From Annona cherimola (Eukaryota; Streptophyta; Magnoliopsida; Magnoliales; Annonaceae): a DNA stretch of 64,000 nucleotides. A program made the position numbers and the translations under genes. This document shows positions 47,071 to 58,900 of the stretch, piece after piece (the first letter of the stretch is position 1; every line of letters begins with the position of its first letter). Below the pieces are notes generated by a model. The model searched no databases. It was not told the origin of the DNA and saw nothing but the letters and a program-made list of their open reading frames with translations. The stretch is from the NCBI GenBank assembly GCA_030490835.1, contig CM059977.1:15285399-15349398 (forward strand), read 5' to 3'.

Positions 47071-49040
47071 TGTTCTATATTTTTGTGTTACCTATCCATT
47101 AGAGACTTCAATGTTGCGGGCTTATTCTTGCCGAATTTGATGATTGACTCAAAATCATATCTGCTCACTGAATTTAGAATTTATTTGGTTTATTAGGAAA
47201 CTAATTCTAGTCAAAATCAAATATTGGCATCCTTAAAAAAATCGAATATTTATATGATAAAAGTGAAAGAGTATAAAAATTATAAATAAAATTGTTTGAG
47301 ATAATTTCTATTGTAAATCTAAAATAGTTTATTAAATCTCTAAATGATCTGAGCGATTTTTATATTTTTTAAAAATATTATTATAAATATTTAAAGGGTT
47401 CTAAATATTTTTAAATCTTTTATGAAAATACGGGCCCATTTTGGCTATAACCATACCAAATTTGGTATTCTTATTTTTTTACTTGTTCGTTTTTTAATAA
47501 AATACGTAAAAATAAATAATACGAAACTTGGTATGAGATGCAATATTAGTGAGGCTCACATTTTTATCCTGCAGTATTCATGTGTGCGATGTTACTGAAT
47601 TAGAACCCATATTTTAAAACTAATGTGACCAATCTAAAACTTTGAACTAAATGGTTTTTGGAATCATTATAAAATAAATAATTTTAAATAAATAGGTAAA
47701 TTGATTTAATTTAATCATTAAAGTAAGTCAAATGAGGACAATTACACCAAAGACTTTGGCACCACAGATGTACTTCCTAAGGCACATTTGTGAAAAGTAC
47801 CTCGTTTGAAACATTGTTTACCATTAATTTTGGTAGAAATATTTATAAGGGATCATAAGCGTTCTAAATTAAAAAAAAAAAATTGAAAAACGAAGTTTCC
47901 ATTTAATACCTTTTAGAGCGTCAATTTTTTGGATTATAAATGAGAGCATCAATAATTAGCACCGGAACAAGATTCGAGAGTTTAACAACCTAGTAAAAGA
48001 GTTACTTACCACCAAACCGAGGACGATGGAAGATATTCTTTCCAAAACAATGATTATTTGGATTAAACATCGCTTAAGGTTTGAATTTTTTGAAATATGG
48101 TTTACATATTTACCAATTAATCAATGTGGTCTTTTCAAACGTCACCACCCATTTAGAAAGGTGGGAATGATGATGAGGCCATTGATTCGTGATTTTCCAT
48201 TGTTCTTCCGTTTGCTCATCCACTCTCACGATACAACCAGAACAGAACTGGATGCACTAAACAAAGAGACGAAGAGGTCCCAGTTTTTTTATTTGTGCAA
48301 CACGAGCTAACCTTATCAGTCCCCATTGCCGCTGGAACACCTATGTGGTGGCATGCATGTAAGTTGGACATTTCAAAGCTGAAAATAATTATAACTTTTT
48401 GTTATATTTTGTTTGTGCACGTTCAAACAATGGAAAACATTCCAATATTAGAGCTGAAAGCGGGAGCATCAAAGAAAAACTGTCGACTAATCTCTTGATT
48501 TGAACTTACGATCCATGGAGTCAATACACAAAGGTGCCGTTTCCTACTGTATATTTTAGTTAGATTTTGGAATGGTGGAAGAAGTAGGAAATGAAATATT
48601 TTTAAAATTATATAAATGAGATAAAATTATAGGAATAAAGCTGAAATAAACAAGATAATTATAAAAAATTGAAATATAGAGATAAAATTGAAAAAATAGA
48701 TTAAATAAATTAAAATATTTATGGAAAAATGTGTAAGACTGAAAAAACGATGAAAAACCATGGAATGACGTAATCGAACGTGCCCTAAAATATCATTGGC
48801 ATTATAGTTTCCATACATTTGATGATGTGGATGTCAAACTACGACTGTCGGCAAGGCCCAATAACAGATTTAGACCGCCACTTTTCTCTCTGTCAGCTTT
48901 GACTTCCAAGCAATACAACCTCTAGGACGCGATAAGCCGGATGCATCCAAGCCGTCATTGGCCTACACAACAGGCCGTCTGCAGGAAAATAGGAAATCAT
49001 CGCTTTAACAAGGCGGGATAACTATCTAGCAGCTGTCCAC
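47071..49040. other. AT-rich spacer
   Basis: No supported gene. About 48540-48790 resembles the Tourist-like MITE interior (AATTTAAATAAATTAAAAT-like sequence) but with eroded ends. A plus frame at 48026-48310 is open for 94 codons and is not recognisable. Confidence 0.45.
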
Positions 49041-49661
49041 ATGATCCAGCCGACCGTTAGCAGATATCTCCAAGTCCGTTTTCTATCCCTCGTGTTTCGG
49101 AAGCTTTATTCATGGGCTCCCATTCCATCCGTGTCTCCTTCTATGAAATATGAATGCCAAACAATAACAATAACAATAACAATAACCAGTCGCGCCCACC
49201 GGCAACGCCTCCATCAATTTACAACTGGTAAGCACCTACAAAGAACATTTGCATATCCTTCCAGCTGTGTTGACATCACAACAGAGGATGGGCATCATCT
49301 ACAGCCTGGCACAATGGTACGTGGACAACCTAACTGGTCCTTCACTCTAAAACTTCCTCGCAAGCTTGCCGCTTGCCAGCACGAATTAGGGTGGTCGTCC
49401 CTACAGGACCCCTGTACCGGAACGCCTCTAATGCTACCCCGAAACGCTTATATTTCCATTAAGCATGCTCAAGTGACTCACGTTCGCATTCTTCTAGAAC
49501 TAAATTTCCGGCAATGCAGAGATTTACTTATGTCAGAACTCACAAGTCACAAGGCCTCTTCAGAACGACGTTACAAGTACTACCATTGTGCTCGTTTGTC
49601 CAATGATTACGAAGGCTATCAGGAAATCATCCATGCAAGAACGAAGCATCCCTCAATATAA
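49041..49661 (+). CDS. Unrecognised 206-codon open frame, coding status doubtful
   Basis: An ATG-initiated frame is open for 206 codons, the longest unassigned frame of the window with a true ATG. It contains a run of Thr-Ile pairs produced by an (ACAATA)n microsatellite at about 49165-49192. It has no signal peptide, membrane helix or domain I know, and no splice pattern around it suggests a longer gene. It sits downstream of the minus-strand HIG1 gene, outside or at the end of that gene's 3'UTR. Either a lineage-specific gene or a chance frame; I favour chance. Confidence 0.15.
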   Translation: MIQPTVSRYLQVRFLSLVFRKLYSWAPIPSVSPSMKYECQTITITITITSRAHRQRLHQFTTGKHLQRTFAYPSSCVDITTEDGHHLQPGTMVRGQPNWSFTLKLPRKLAACQHELGWSSLQDPCTGTPLMLPRNAYISIKHAQVTHVRILLELNFRQCRDLLMSELTSHKASSERRYKYYHCARLSNDYEGYQEIIHARTKHPSI

Positions 49662-49691
49662 AAACGAGACCTCCTGCTTACCATCCATATA

Positions 49692-49869
49692 AAAAGAAGC
49701 ATGTTCTAAAATTCAGTGTGTATTATTCGTATCAATTCCTTGCAAATGGCGGACCATTTGCTCAACAGAGAGTACAAATGAAAAGCAGCATGTTCTAAAA
49801 TTCAGTGTGTAATTATTCGTATCAATTCCTTGCAAATGGCGGACCATTTGCTCAACAGAGAGTACAAAT
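49692..49869. repeat. Two-copy tandem repeat, 89-base unit
   Basis: The unit containing CATGTTCTAAAATTCAGTGT and ending near AGAGAGTACAAATG occurs twice with a shift of 89 bases and only one or two differences. It lies in the probable 3'UTR region of the HIG1 gene. Confidence 0.85.
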
Positions 49870-50105
49870 GCTAAGAATTGGGAAAGTAGGAAGAGAAGAG
49901 GTGGGGGGAGTGGGTGAGGGTGTCAGTGATAAGGCGCAACTCATGACCATTGCTCATACAGTGCTAAAATTGGGAAAGATGATGATCTTTACTCAGAAAT
50001 ACTAATGAAGAAAGTACAGAAGCATGGCTATGCACCCGGCAGCACTAGTCATCGAATGAACTCCATTTTCAGAACTCTGACTAGAACTTTACTATAGTTA
50101 AAACT

Positions 50106-53100
50106 TTAGAACTTCTCACCATAGTAGTACGCAGTACCAAGCATTAGCGCAACAGTGGCGCCCTGGGCAACCACACGAGCTCTCATTAACATCTGGCCCA
50201 ACTGAGAATTCCCTTGTCTGAAACTGATCAACCCGGCAGTAAGCACGCCTGCGGTCGCAAGTGCACCTGAAATGCAAACAATTTTCAAATATAATGTTGA
50301 GTGTAGTAGGGGTAATTAACCAACATGGCATCTTAAAAAATAAGGGCCAATTCCACTTTTTGTGGAACGAATCCTCCACGGGAAATCTTTTTGCATGATA
50401 TTTATCAGATAAAATTTCTTTCGCTTCTCATTATCAGTGAAAGAATGAGATTGATTCATAAGAAAGGGCAAAGAAACAAATTCAAGAATGAAAATACAAA
50501 GAGAGGAAATCCCCCAACCAAAGTATCATCATGAAAAATGACAGGGAGTTGACTGACTACCAGTTGTTTTCCATTTGAGAATCTGGAGTGAACATAGGTA
50601 GGATGTAGAACAAGTTATCATGTGGAACTGAAAAACGCTAAAGAAAGGCAGCACGGTGCATTATGCTTCGACTATGTTCAGGGTCTAGGCAAGCATCAGA
50701 CCACTTTGGGTGATGCAACCTTATCTTGAGAAGTAAGAGGTAGTCTCAACAATTCGAACCCATGACCTGTAGGCTATACTGCATCAACTCCTACAGTTAC
50801 AGCAAGGCTCCCCTTCAGAACTGGAACTCTGATATGCGGAAATGTAGGAAGACCTTAGAAGATAAACACTTTTTCCATCATCCTCAGGACCTCATCATCA
50901 TCAAAAGCTAGTTCTCACCTAAATCAGGTCAACTACATGGATTCTACTCCATTCTTGTTGGTCTAGAGACTAGAGTCATGTCTTCAATAGGTTCAAGCAT
51001 TTTCATATCTTTCCTAATTGCCTCTAACCAAAATTTTTTCTGCCTTTCCTTGGCTCTCTTATAACCTTCTACCATGAGAGATTCATCCCTCCTAAGTGGC
51101 GTCATTTCTGTTCTTTTTTACACAACCAATAAACCACCACCCTGAGTCCACTTCCTCTCATTTATTATGCAGATTCTACATTTAGTCTTTCTCAAGTTAC
51201 TTAATTTCTAGTTTTATCTATTTTTGTTTCACCACTCATCTGTCTCAAAGTCCTCATTTCAGCAACATCTATCTTATGCAGTTGTTCTTTAACTGCACAA
51301 CATTCAGCCTCACAAGTAGAGTATCTTACTAAGAGGAAGAGAAAAGAAATAAGGGTAAAAATAGAAGAAGGGGTGTAATATGCCAACACATGTTTATTGC
51401 AGAAAAATCTGAGACACATGACATATGGATTTGTAGGTAGAAGGCTAGTAAGGATTAAAGTGCTTAAAAGAAGGGGTGTAATATGCCTACCAAGGTTTAA
51501 GGAACTTAAAATATATTTAAGTTAAAACCCATATGTTAATAACTAGTCTTTACTCTTTAACTTCACCTTCTCCTAGAAGATGAATACTTTGGAAAACCTA
51601 ATTATCAGGATGACAAGCATTCTGCTTCACCACAGATTATGGACAACATCACAGCTCGATTCATGCATAAGTTGGTCATTGTGGAATGCGTTGACATAAG
51701 CAGTTTGGGGGAATTGAAACTGATCAATCTGGAGAAAAGGAATCTCAAACAAGGTAATTCTTCAGCTGAATTCTTTTACGACCAAGGATCTTGAGAAGAA
51801 ACAAGAAACGGACCTTGACAAGGTCAAAAATGTTTACAGACAGTAGAAACAAGAAACAGACCTCAAAAATGTTTACAGACAGTACATTTAATAGGTAAAT
51901 AAGCTTAGGAAATATGTTTCAACATCACTGTACACATAAGCCACCAGTAATACAAAGGCAGTTACATTCCAGCTTAGGCACAACCACAAGCCACAAGATT
52001 ACGCCGGCATGCATTCAGAGGATTGACAAGGAGGCCAAGGGAAGTACAGGTGCTTGGTGCTCCTAACACTGAATAAAGTTGAATCTCAAATTCGCATTCC
52101 CAATGGAAGTTTAAAATAAAGCAAAACAATTCCACAATCACCAGCATCAATTTCGAGACTTGCCAAGCACTTTTAGTTCTTCAAGTCATAAGTTTTTCCA
52201 TTCCTAATTGATCAATTCTTAAATTCTTCCTTCAGTCATCAGCTCTAACATGAAGTTCCCTTGAAACATTACAGAAGTGCGTAAAAATAATAAAGCTGAG
52301 CATATTCTTGTGGAAGTGCTTCTCTTCCCCTTGATTCATATTGGTGTGAATCCTCTGCTCTCTTTGAATGCATTTATTTACCTAATTTTTAACCTACTTT
52401 CATTGTCTTAGCACTCATCCTATGGTTACATGTCTTAAGGCATTAACAGTTAGCCTTATAGATGTCTTAAGTAATGTCCCATCGTTTGTAGTAGTATTAT
52501 GTTAAGGGTCCATTTAGTAATAGGTAGGGGAAAAAAATCGTAGCCACTTTTGTCACATCTTTTGATATGATTTGACATCTTAATCACCTAATAATCCTAC
52601 TTCTTCCGATTATTACCTATATTTCAAATCACAATTTCACATTTTATATGCAACTATTTTATCGTTATCCTCTTTACTCCTACTAGTTACCTCTTTCATG
52701 CTACAGATACTCTACTTTTAAAAAATTTCCCACGATTTTTTCCCTGTTTGTTTTTACTCCTTACCAGACACACCCTAACCTTCAATTGGGTGAAATCCCC
52801 ACCTCTTCTGATGAGGTCAGTATCCAGGGAGCAACCTCCTCAATCTCTGAGTTATTTATGGGGAAACACAAGGGTCGTGTGTACCTCCTATTCTTTAAGT
52901 CTCTCAAGGGCTCAATGGATTAGTTCTGAAAATAATTGATTGAAATGGATTATTCACTGCCACATTACCCGAGTTTCACTGAGCTCTTACCTAGCGCATG
53001 CGTATATGATTCAATAACCGAATGAAGTGAGGTAAAAACACGCCATTCATGTGCTCTGCCGGCGAGTTGCCACATAAACCCTCCTCAAAAAAGCAAATGC

Positions 53101-53459
53101 CAATCGATGCCAAATTAGCGGCAAACTTTCCACTGTGATTTGTGGGGTGATCGACAGTCATAATTATACGCAACCAACGCGGGAATTCGATTGTTCGAAA
53201 TTGTGTTGGGATAAGAGAAATATAAACAATTTGAAGGGCAGAGGTAGAAAATGATATCGAGGACCCCGGGAGGCGCGATATGAGGCTGAGCAATTCCTAC
53301 AACAGAGAACGTGACCGTTGCAATGAAATTCAGAAAAAGAAGGGGAAGATAAATGAAGGGTGGATTACCAATGGGAACGAGGGGGTTCTTGACGCGCTTC
53401 TTCGGCTCGAAGAGTTCCTCAAGCTGCGGCTGATCGGCAGCAGTTCCCATTTTCTCCAT
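50106..53459 (-). CDS. RCF1: HIG1-domain mitochondrial protein, RCF1/HIGD2 type
   Basis: Two exons (53459-53369 and 50266-50106) separated by a 3.1 kb intron encode 83 residues. The protein reads NPLVPIGALATAGVLTAGLI, then SFRQGNSQLGQMLMRARVVA and QG, close to animal HIGD2A and yeast Rcf1; it is unlike the more familiar plant HIGD1-type proteins. There are two membrane helices (about 29-45 and 63-78), and the Q-x3-R-x-R-x3-Q segment (55-65) is the conserved HIG1 signature. The N-terminus carries a charged stretch, LFEPKKRVK. RCF1 proteins sit in the inner mitochondrial membrane and help assemble cytochrome c oxidase and respiratory supercomplexes. The intron falls at phase 1 in VPIG. ATGs at 53459 and 53450 are both plausible starts. 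The frame stays open upstream to an ATG at 53834, which would add 125 residues of unlikely composition. Confidence 0.88.
50642..50816 (-). mobile_element. Au-SINE relic in the HIG1 intron
   Basis: On the minus strand the segment begins GGGGAGCCTTGCTGTAACTG, has a B box within CATGGGTTCGAATTG, and ends GCATAATGCACCGTGCTGCC followed by TTTCTTT. This is the order of the Au SINE family, widespread in angiosperms and derived from tRNA, with its typical head (GGGGAGCCTTGGCGCAAC) and tail (GTGCACCGGGCTGCCCTT); the comparison is from memory. It is diverged by several changes in each block, so it is old. No target duplication was identified. Confidence 0.75.
52506..52775. mobile_element. Tourist-like (PIF/Harbinger) MITE in the HIG1 intron
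   Basis: The 270-base element starts GGGTCCATTTAGTAATAGG and its inverted right end is GGGTGTGTCTGGTAAGG. TAA flanks both sides (52503-52505 and 52776-52778), matching the TAA duplication of Tourist-like MITEs. The interior has the same AT-rich style as the copy at 44.7 kb. Confidence 0.75.
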
Positions 53460-53834
53460 TTGTCTTCTGTGCCAATCCGAAGGAGGAAGGGGAAGATAGG
53501 AGCGGTAGCTTTTGCTTCGTGCTTTCTCTCCTTTTCTATTTTCTTCCCTCTTCGTTTCCAGACGTCCCCGCTGCAGGGAGTCGGCTGGCGTGGTTCGTTG
53601 CTGATCACAATTCACACGGCAGTGTCTTGCTTTCCGTTTGCCAGACGTACTCGCAGGCTTCTTTCGGCACTTGGAGGCTGGCGCTTCGCAGCCGGGGAGG
53701 ATGTAACTTGGATCCCGACGGTGGAGTCGGGTGGACTGGGCAGCTCGCACGTTCTCTGGGTCGTGGGCCTCTTTTTGCCTGGCGGGCGGGACGGCACGCC
53801 AGAGGTGTGGGAAATTTTCTACTTCTTGCCACAT
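53460..53834 (-). promoter_or_regulatory. Leader and proximal promoter of the HIG1 gene
   Basis: This GC-rich stretch precedes the HIG1 start and is in-frame open on the minus strand. It is best read as the 5' leader. Frames in the other strand here are GC-driven. It ends sharply at AT-rich sequence near 53830. Confidence 0.4.
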
Positions 53835-55858
53835 CCCTACTTTATAATTATTTTCTCATACAATTATTTTATTTATTTTTATTTTACTTCTATTATTTAT
53901 ATATTTTTCTTATTTTTCAAAAAAACTCAAGTTTCCCATCACGACTTTTATACATTATCAGATGAACCATTCGAAAAATATGAAAGTAAAAAACGGAAAA
54001 ATGATAAATGATAAAAATTTATTAAAAGTTGGAGAGGAATATGATGTGATATGAATAATAATTATGAGTAAAGAGAATATAATTAAAATAATGAAGATAG
54101 TTATATGAAAAACATTGAAATGTGTGAAAAAGGGATAAATCGTTATAATGTCAACCATGAAATGAATATGATTGTTTATCAAAGATTTATTCTATAAAGT
54201 AAGCTTTACTACATTTAGAGGTGTATGATGTATATGTATTTTAAATATAAAAATATTTTAGTCATTTGTAGCTATTTAAAAATATAATTCATTTTTCGTC
54301 ATCACTTATATATATTTTGCCATAAAAAAGATTGATGGAAATAAGCTAATTTTTCTAAAAGAGCAATTAATTCCCCTATCTATTCAAACAAAATTTATTT
54401 TTCTTTTTTAAAAATAATATCTGTTTCATTTTTATTTTTGTTCCCACCCTCAAATAATTAATACTATTATCCAACCATATGCGTAAACAATCTTATCAAA
54501 GCATAAAGCTTCGGCAAAACAATCTTAGCTTATGCCAAAGCTTCAGCCTAATGTCTTGATCTCATATTGAGGATGATACTTTATAATGATTAAGCAGAAT
54601 CTTTAGTGAGACGAGACAAATTCAAATAAAACCGGGCATAAAATTTATTTGAGGAGTGGCAATTAAAAACATTTCTTTTTAATATTTCAAAAGACTTTTT
54701 AAAATTGACAAAAATCCAAAGGAGAAGGGGGATAACTTTGTAACTCTACCACTCATGGACTCTGTTTCCATTCATCAATCTTTTACTTAAAAATATTAAT
54801 TTTATGTGTGTTTAGCAATATATAAAACTTTTCAAACTAAAATTTTTAATTTAAAACTTTTTGCTCTTCGTACTTATGCTATTTTTAATTTTTTTATATC
54901 TTTTTATATAATTATTCTACTTTTTAATCATTTTTTTACAATTACTCATACAGCTAATATATCTATTTGAGCTTTATTTTATTTTCTTCTCATCATTACT
55001 TATATTATACTTCATAATTTTCTTTAATTTTAAAATTTTTTACATAAAAAGTTACATAGAAAATTTTTTTCTAAAACTTTTACTACTTTCCAAGCATATC
55101 CTTATTTATTTTATTTTTAAGTATTACTCTCATTTCTATCACGTCATTTTTTTCATTGTTCATAAATTCATTTTTTTCCTACTGTTTTCCACCGCTTTCT
55201 TCATTTGCCAATCAAACCAGTCCAATAAGTGACAAAGGGACTCTTCCACTGCATGACATGGAAGCACCAATACTATCCGAGTAGGCAAATTATAATTAAT
55301 ATTCCTCTAAAATCCAAATACTATCAACTATCTTCCCAAGCTATAAAGTCAAAAACCAAAATTAGCATCCTAACGGATTATATTTGGACGTGAAGATTGG
55401 ACGAGAATATAGTAGGTTTGGAAAATAATAAAACTTGTGTATAAAAAATTTGTAATCTAAAAGTTTTTAAAACAGAAAGAAAATAATATGATATGACGAA
55501 GTAGTGATGAAGAGTAAAAAAATAAAATTAAAATAGATAAATTAATTGTATAAGTTATTGCATAAAAATGATTGAAAAGTAAGTTAATTATATATAAATA
55601 TGTAAAAATAATAATTAAAAAATAGAGTAAGTAAAAAGAGTGAAAGTTTTAGATTGAAATATTTCCTGTAGAATAAATACGCCCTATGATGGTGTTGTGC
55701 ATTAAAAAATTAGAATACTATACAAAATGAAAATAAAAAACTTTAAGAAGAATCAGAATATTGAAAAATAAACAAGTAATCCAATCTGGTTCCATCAGAA
55801 TCGAAGGGAAGCTTCCATAGTACGAGGTCCCAAGAGAACACTTGACAGTGTACAAATG
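53835..55858. other. AT-rich spacer with eroded MITEs
   Basis: Stretches at about 53990-54180, 54820-55110 and 55430-55690 all carry the wording of the Tourist-like MITEs (for example GATTGAAAAGTAAGTTAATT against GATTGAAAAGTAGGGTAGTT), but their ends are eroded. The bases before 55960 should be the leader of the XPG gene. No other gene seen. Confidence 0.5.
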
Positions 55859-55959
55859 TCAAAGGCATTTTATGATCTGAGTACCTATATAAGCAACTTT
55901 CTGGCCGTGTGTGATGGCGGTGAACGAACCGAGTCGGACCGGAAGCCCAGCTGCCGGCT

Positions 55960-58900
55960 ATGGGCGTTCAGGGACTTTGGGAACTCCTCGCCCCCGTCGG
56001 CCGTCGCGTCTCCGTCGAAACCCTCGCTGGCAAAAGGCTCGCCATCGGTCTCTCTCTTGCCCCCTCCCCCCCAATCTTTATCCAATTTCTCTTCCTATGT
56101 TTAAATCATTTTCTCTTCTTTTTGTCCTTCTGGATGAACGCAGATGCGAGCATTTGGATGGTCCAGTTTATGAAGGCGATGCGGGACGAAAGGGGGGAGA
56201 TGGTGAGGAACGCGCACCTCGTCGGCTTCTTCCGACGCATTTGCAAACTCCTCTTCCTCCGCACTAAGCCCGTCTTCGTCTTTGACGGCGGGACCCCCGC
56301 CCTCAAGCGCCGCACGGTTACCGCCCGCCGCCGCCATCGTGACAATGCGCAGGCGAAGATACGAAAGACTGCCGAGAAGTTGCTTCTCAATCACGTGAGC
56401 TTTCCTCTGTTAATTCAACCTGTCATTTGTGTTCGTGTTCCTCCTTTTAGTGTTGTCAGTGATGCTGAAATTGTTTCTTTTATTTACCGCGCTAACTTTT
56501 GATTTGGTGCTTCCCTTTTCATAGCTCAGGGCACGGAAACTTGAAGAATTGGCAAACGAGATGAAGATTAGAAAAGAGAAGGATACTTTAAAGGGGAAAG
56601 AGGTTTTAAAGTGTCATGATGGTTCCAGTGATAATAATCGTGAAGGAAATGAGGAAAACATGAAGACTTATAATCGGGAATCCCTGGATGAAATGTCAGT
56701 TTCTTGTCAAGTTCCTTATTGCTTTGTAGATTTTCTCTTCTCTACTTAGTTGCTGTGAATGCTTGTAGGCTGGCTGCATCTCTGGCTGCGGAAGAAAATC
56801 TGAATTCTAGTGGAAATGCTTCAACCTCAACGGGCTTTAATCCCCCTGAAGAAGAAGAAGATGGAGATGAGAATGAGGAGATGGTACTTGTAAGTGATTA
56901 CTCTAATACCAGTTTATTGTTGTGATTTTCGGATCATGCGGCACCACTAGCAACATCCGTTTGGCAAGCAGATGACAATAGACAAGTGCCAAAAAAAAGA
57001 TTAAAAAATGAAAAAGGAAAGGATTCTAGGAGTGTTCCATGCACATATTAACCTATAAAAATTTATGGGAATCTTACTACTTGTGATCATTCATTGCTGT
57101 TTACTGTTTAGCAAATATCTTGGAATTATTGAACATTTAGGGAATCTTACCATTTTTTATAATTCATTGGTATTCACTGTTTGATATCTTAGAATTATAG
57201 AAATTTCACAGAATCTTACCAATTCCGAGCAGCAGTAGCTGTTTGTTTTTTAGTTGTCCCTGTGTCCTAAGGATAACCCTAAGAGTTGAATTTTTAATCA
57301 TAACTTGGAAAAAGATGAGAAGTTCTTGCAAGGCAGCTTTCTTCCTTTCTGTCCTTGAAGTAGAGTTTTATTTTGACTTTGCTTCAACTCCAGATAATGA
57401 CCCTCTATAGTTTAAACTGTAATCTTTTGTTGTTGCAGCCAGTAATGCATGGCAAGGTTGATCCCACTATATTGGCTGCTTTACCTCCATCTTTGCAATT
57501 GGATCTTCTTGTCCAGGCAAGTGTTTATGATATAGGTAATCACAAAGTATGGCTTTTAACTTATGATTTTGACTGCAAAAGCTCCTGATATCTTCCTTTC
57601 CTGAAAGAATTTATTCTCGTTTTATAGATGAGGGAGCAACGGATGGCAGAAAACAGAAAGAAGTATCAGAAAGTTAAGAAGGTATGAACTTTGCTCACAA
57701 TCAAATATCTCTTATCTTATTCTGTTTCATTTCGGATTGTTAATGTGATTAACACTTACATAAATGTTGTAATTGATGCGTTAGATTGTAATGAGATTTA
57801 ATGGCACACTATTAATTCTGGATAATGCATACGAGGTATGCAGTACCTACTAACTTAGGCAAGGGTTGTCATCACTGGCCAGATCTCAGCTAATTGGGTC
57901 AGCTACATTAATTTTATTCTGCCTTTATGGCCAGTTACTTGGTGAAATGTCTTTGAGTTTCATTGTGTAATCTTTGAATATTTTTTTTTCTTGGCTACCC
58001 ACACGTAGGAACTGAGTGACATGAATCTTTCTTTACCAGCAATGTATAAGAGGTTTTTGCCAACATCATTGTCAATTTGTGACTGTAATGTTGTAATAGA
58101 CTGGAGTTCTGTGGATGATGATGTTCTTAGTCCAAACTTGAAATATTTGACACTCAGTGAATTGAGGAAGTGCTCTTAGCAAATTGCTCTCTTGGAAAGT
58201 TGATGCCTGCTAAGTACATACGAGCACATCTATGCAAGGCATCAATACATGTATCTTATATTCTTCTAGCAGAAGTTTTTGCCGTCAAAACTTTGAATAA
58301 GAGAGAACAAAGAATGTAATATTAATTTGAAAAAAAATACACTTATGCACTATATTTCATAAACAGGTGCAAAAATAAAATGATTGTGGTTATATTAGAT
58401 GGACTAAACACACATTCAAAATTGAAATTGTGGTATGCTTTCTAAATAACTGATTACAATTGCTGTGTTAATTTCAAAGAGCATGGTCAAGATCAGGAAA
58501 AACAATGCAGAATAATCACATGAACCAGAATTTTAACTAAAATATCTTTTATGCGCATGGTGATTCGTTAATCACTCCTTGACATTTTGCTTACCATTTG
58601 AGTTAACTGTCCGAATTCCAAGGTTTTCATACGGCTTCCTTGTACTTCAATTCTATGAAACCATCTTAAATGTTGCATGAGACCATACTCCCTTCTTTTT
58701 GTTCCTGCTAGTTTTTACAAAAAATTCTAGCCGTCACATGGTATAACAGGCTGACAATTCTTTTGAATTTAGTTGTACCGTGGCCTTTTACTGTTACATT
58801 GGTCAATCACTTAATTCTACTGAACTGGTTAGACCTGGAGTTACAAGGCTGATTTGTTGTGTGTCTTCTGTTGCACCTAGACTCCCACAAAATTTTCTGA

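Noticed and set aside
53280..54011. 243-codon plus-strand frame
   Set aside because: It is antisense to the HIG1 first exon and leader and its C-terminal half is low-complexity Phe/Tyr/Ile sequence from AT-rich spacer.
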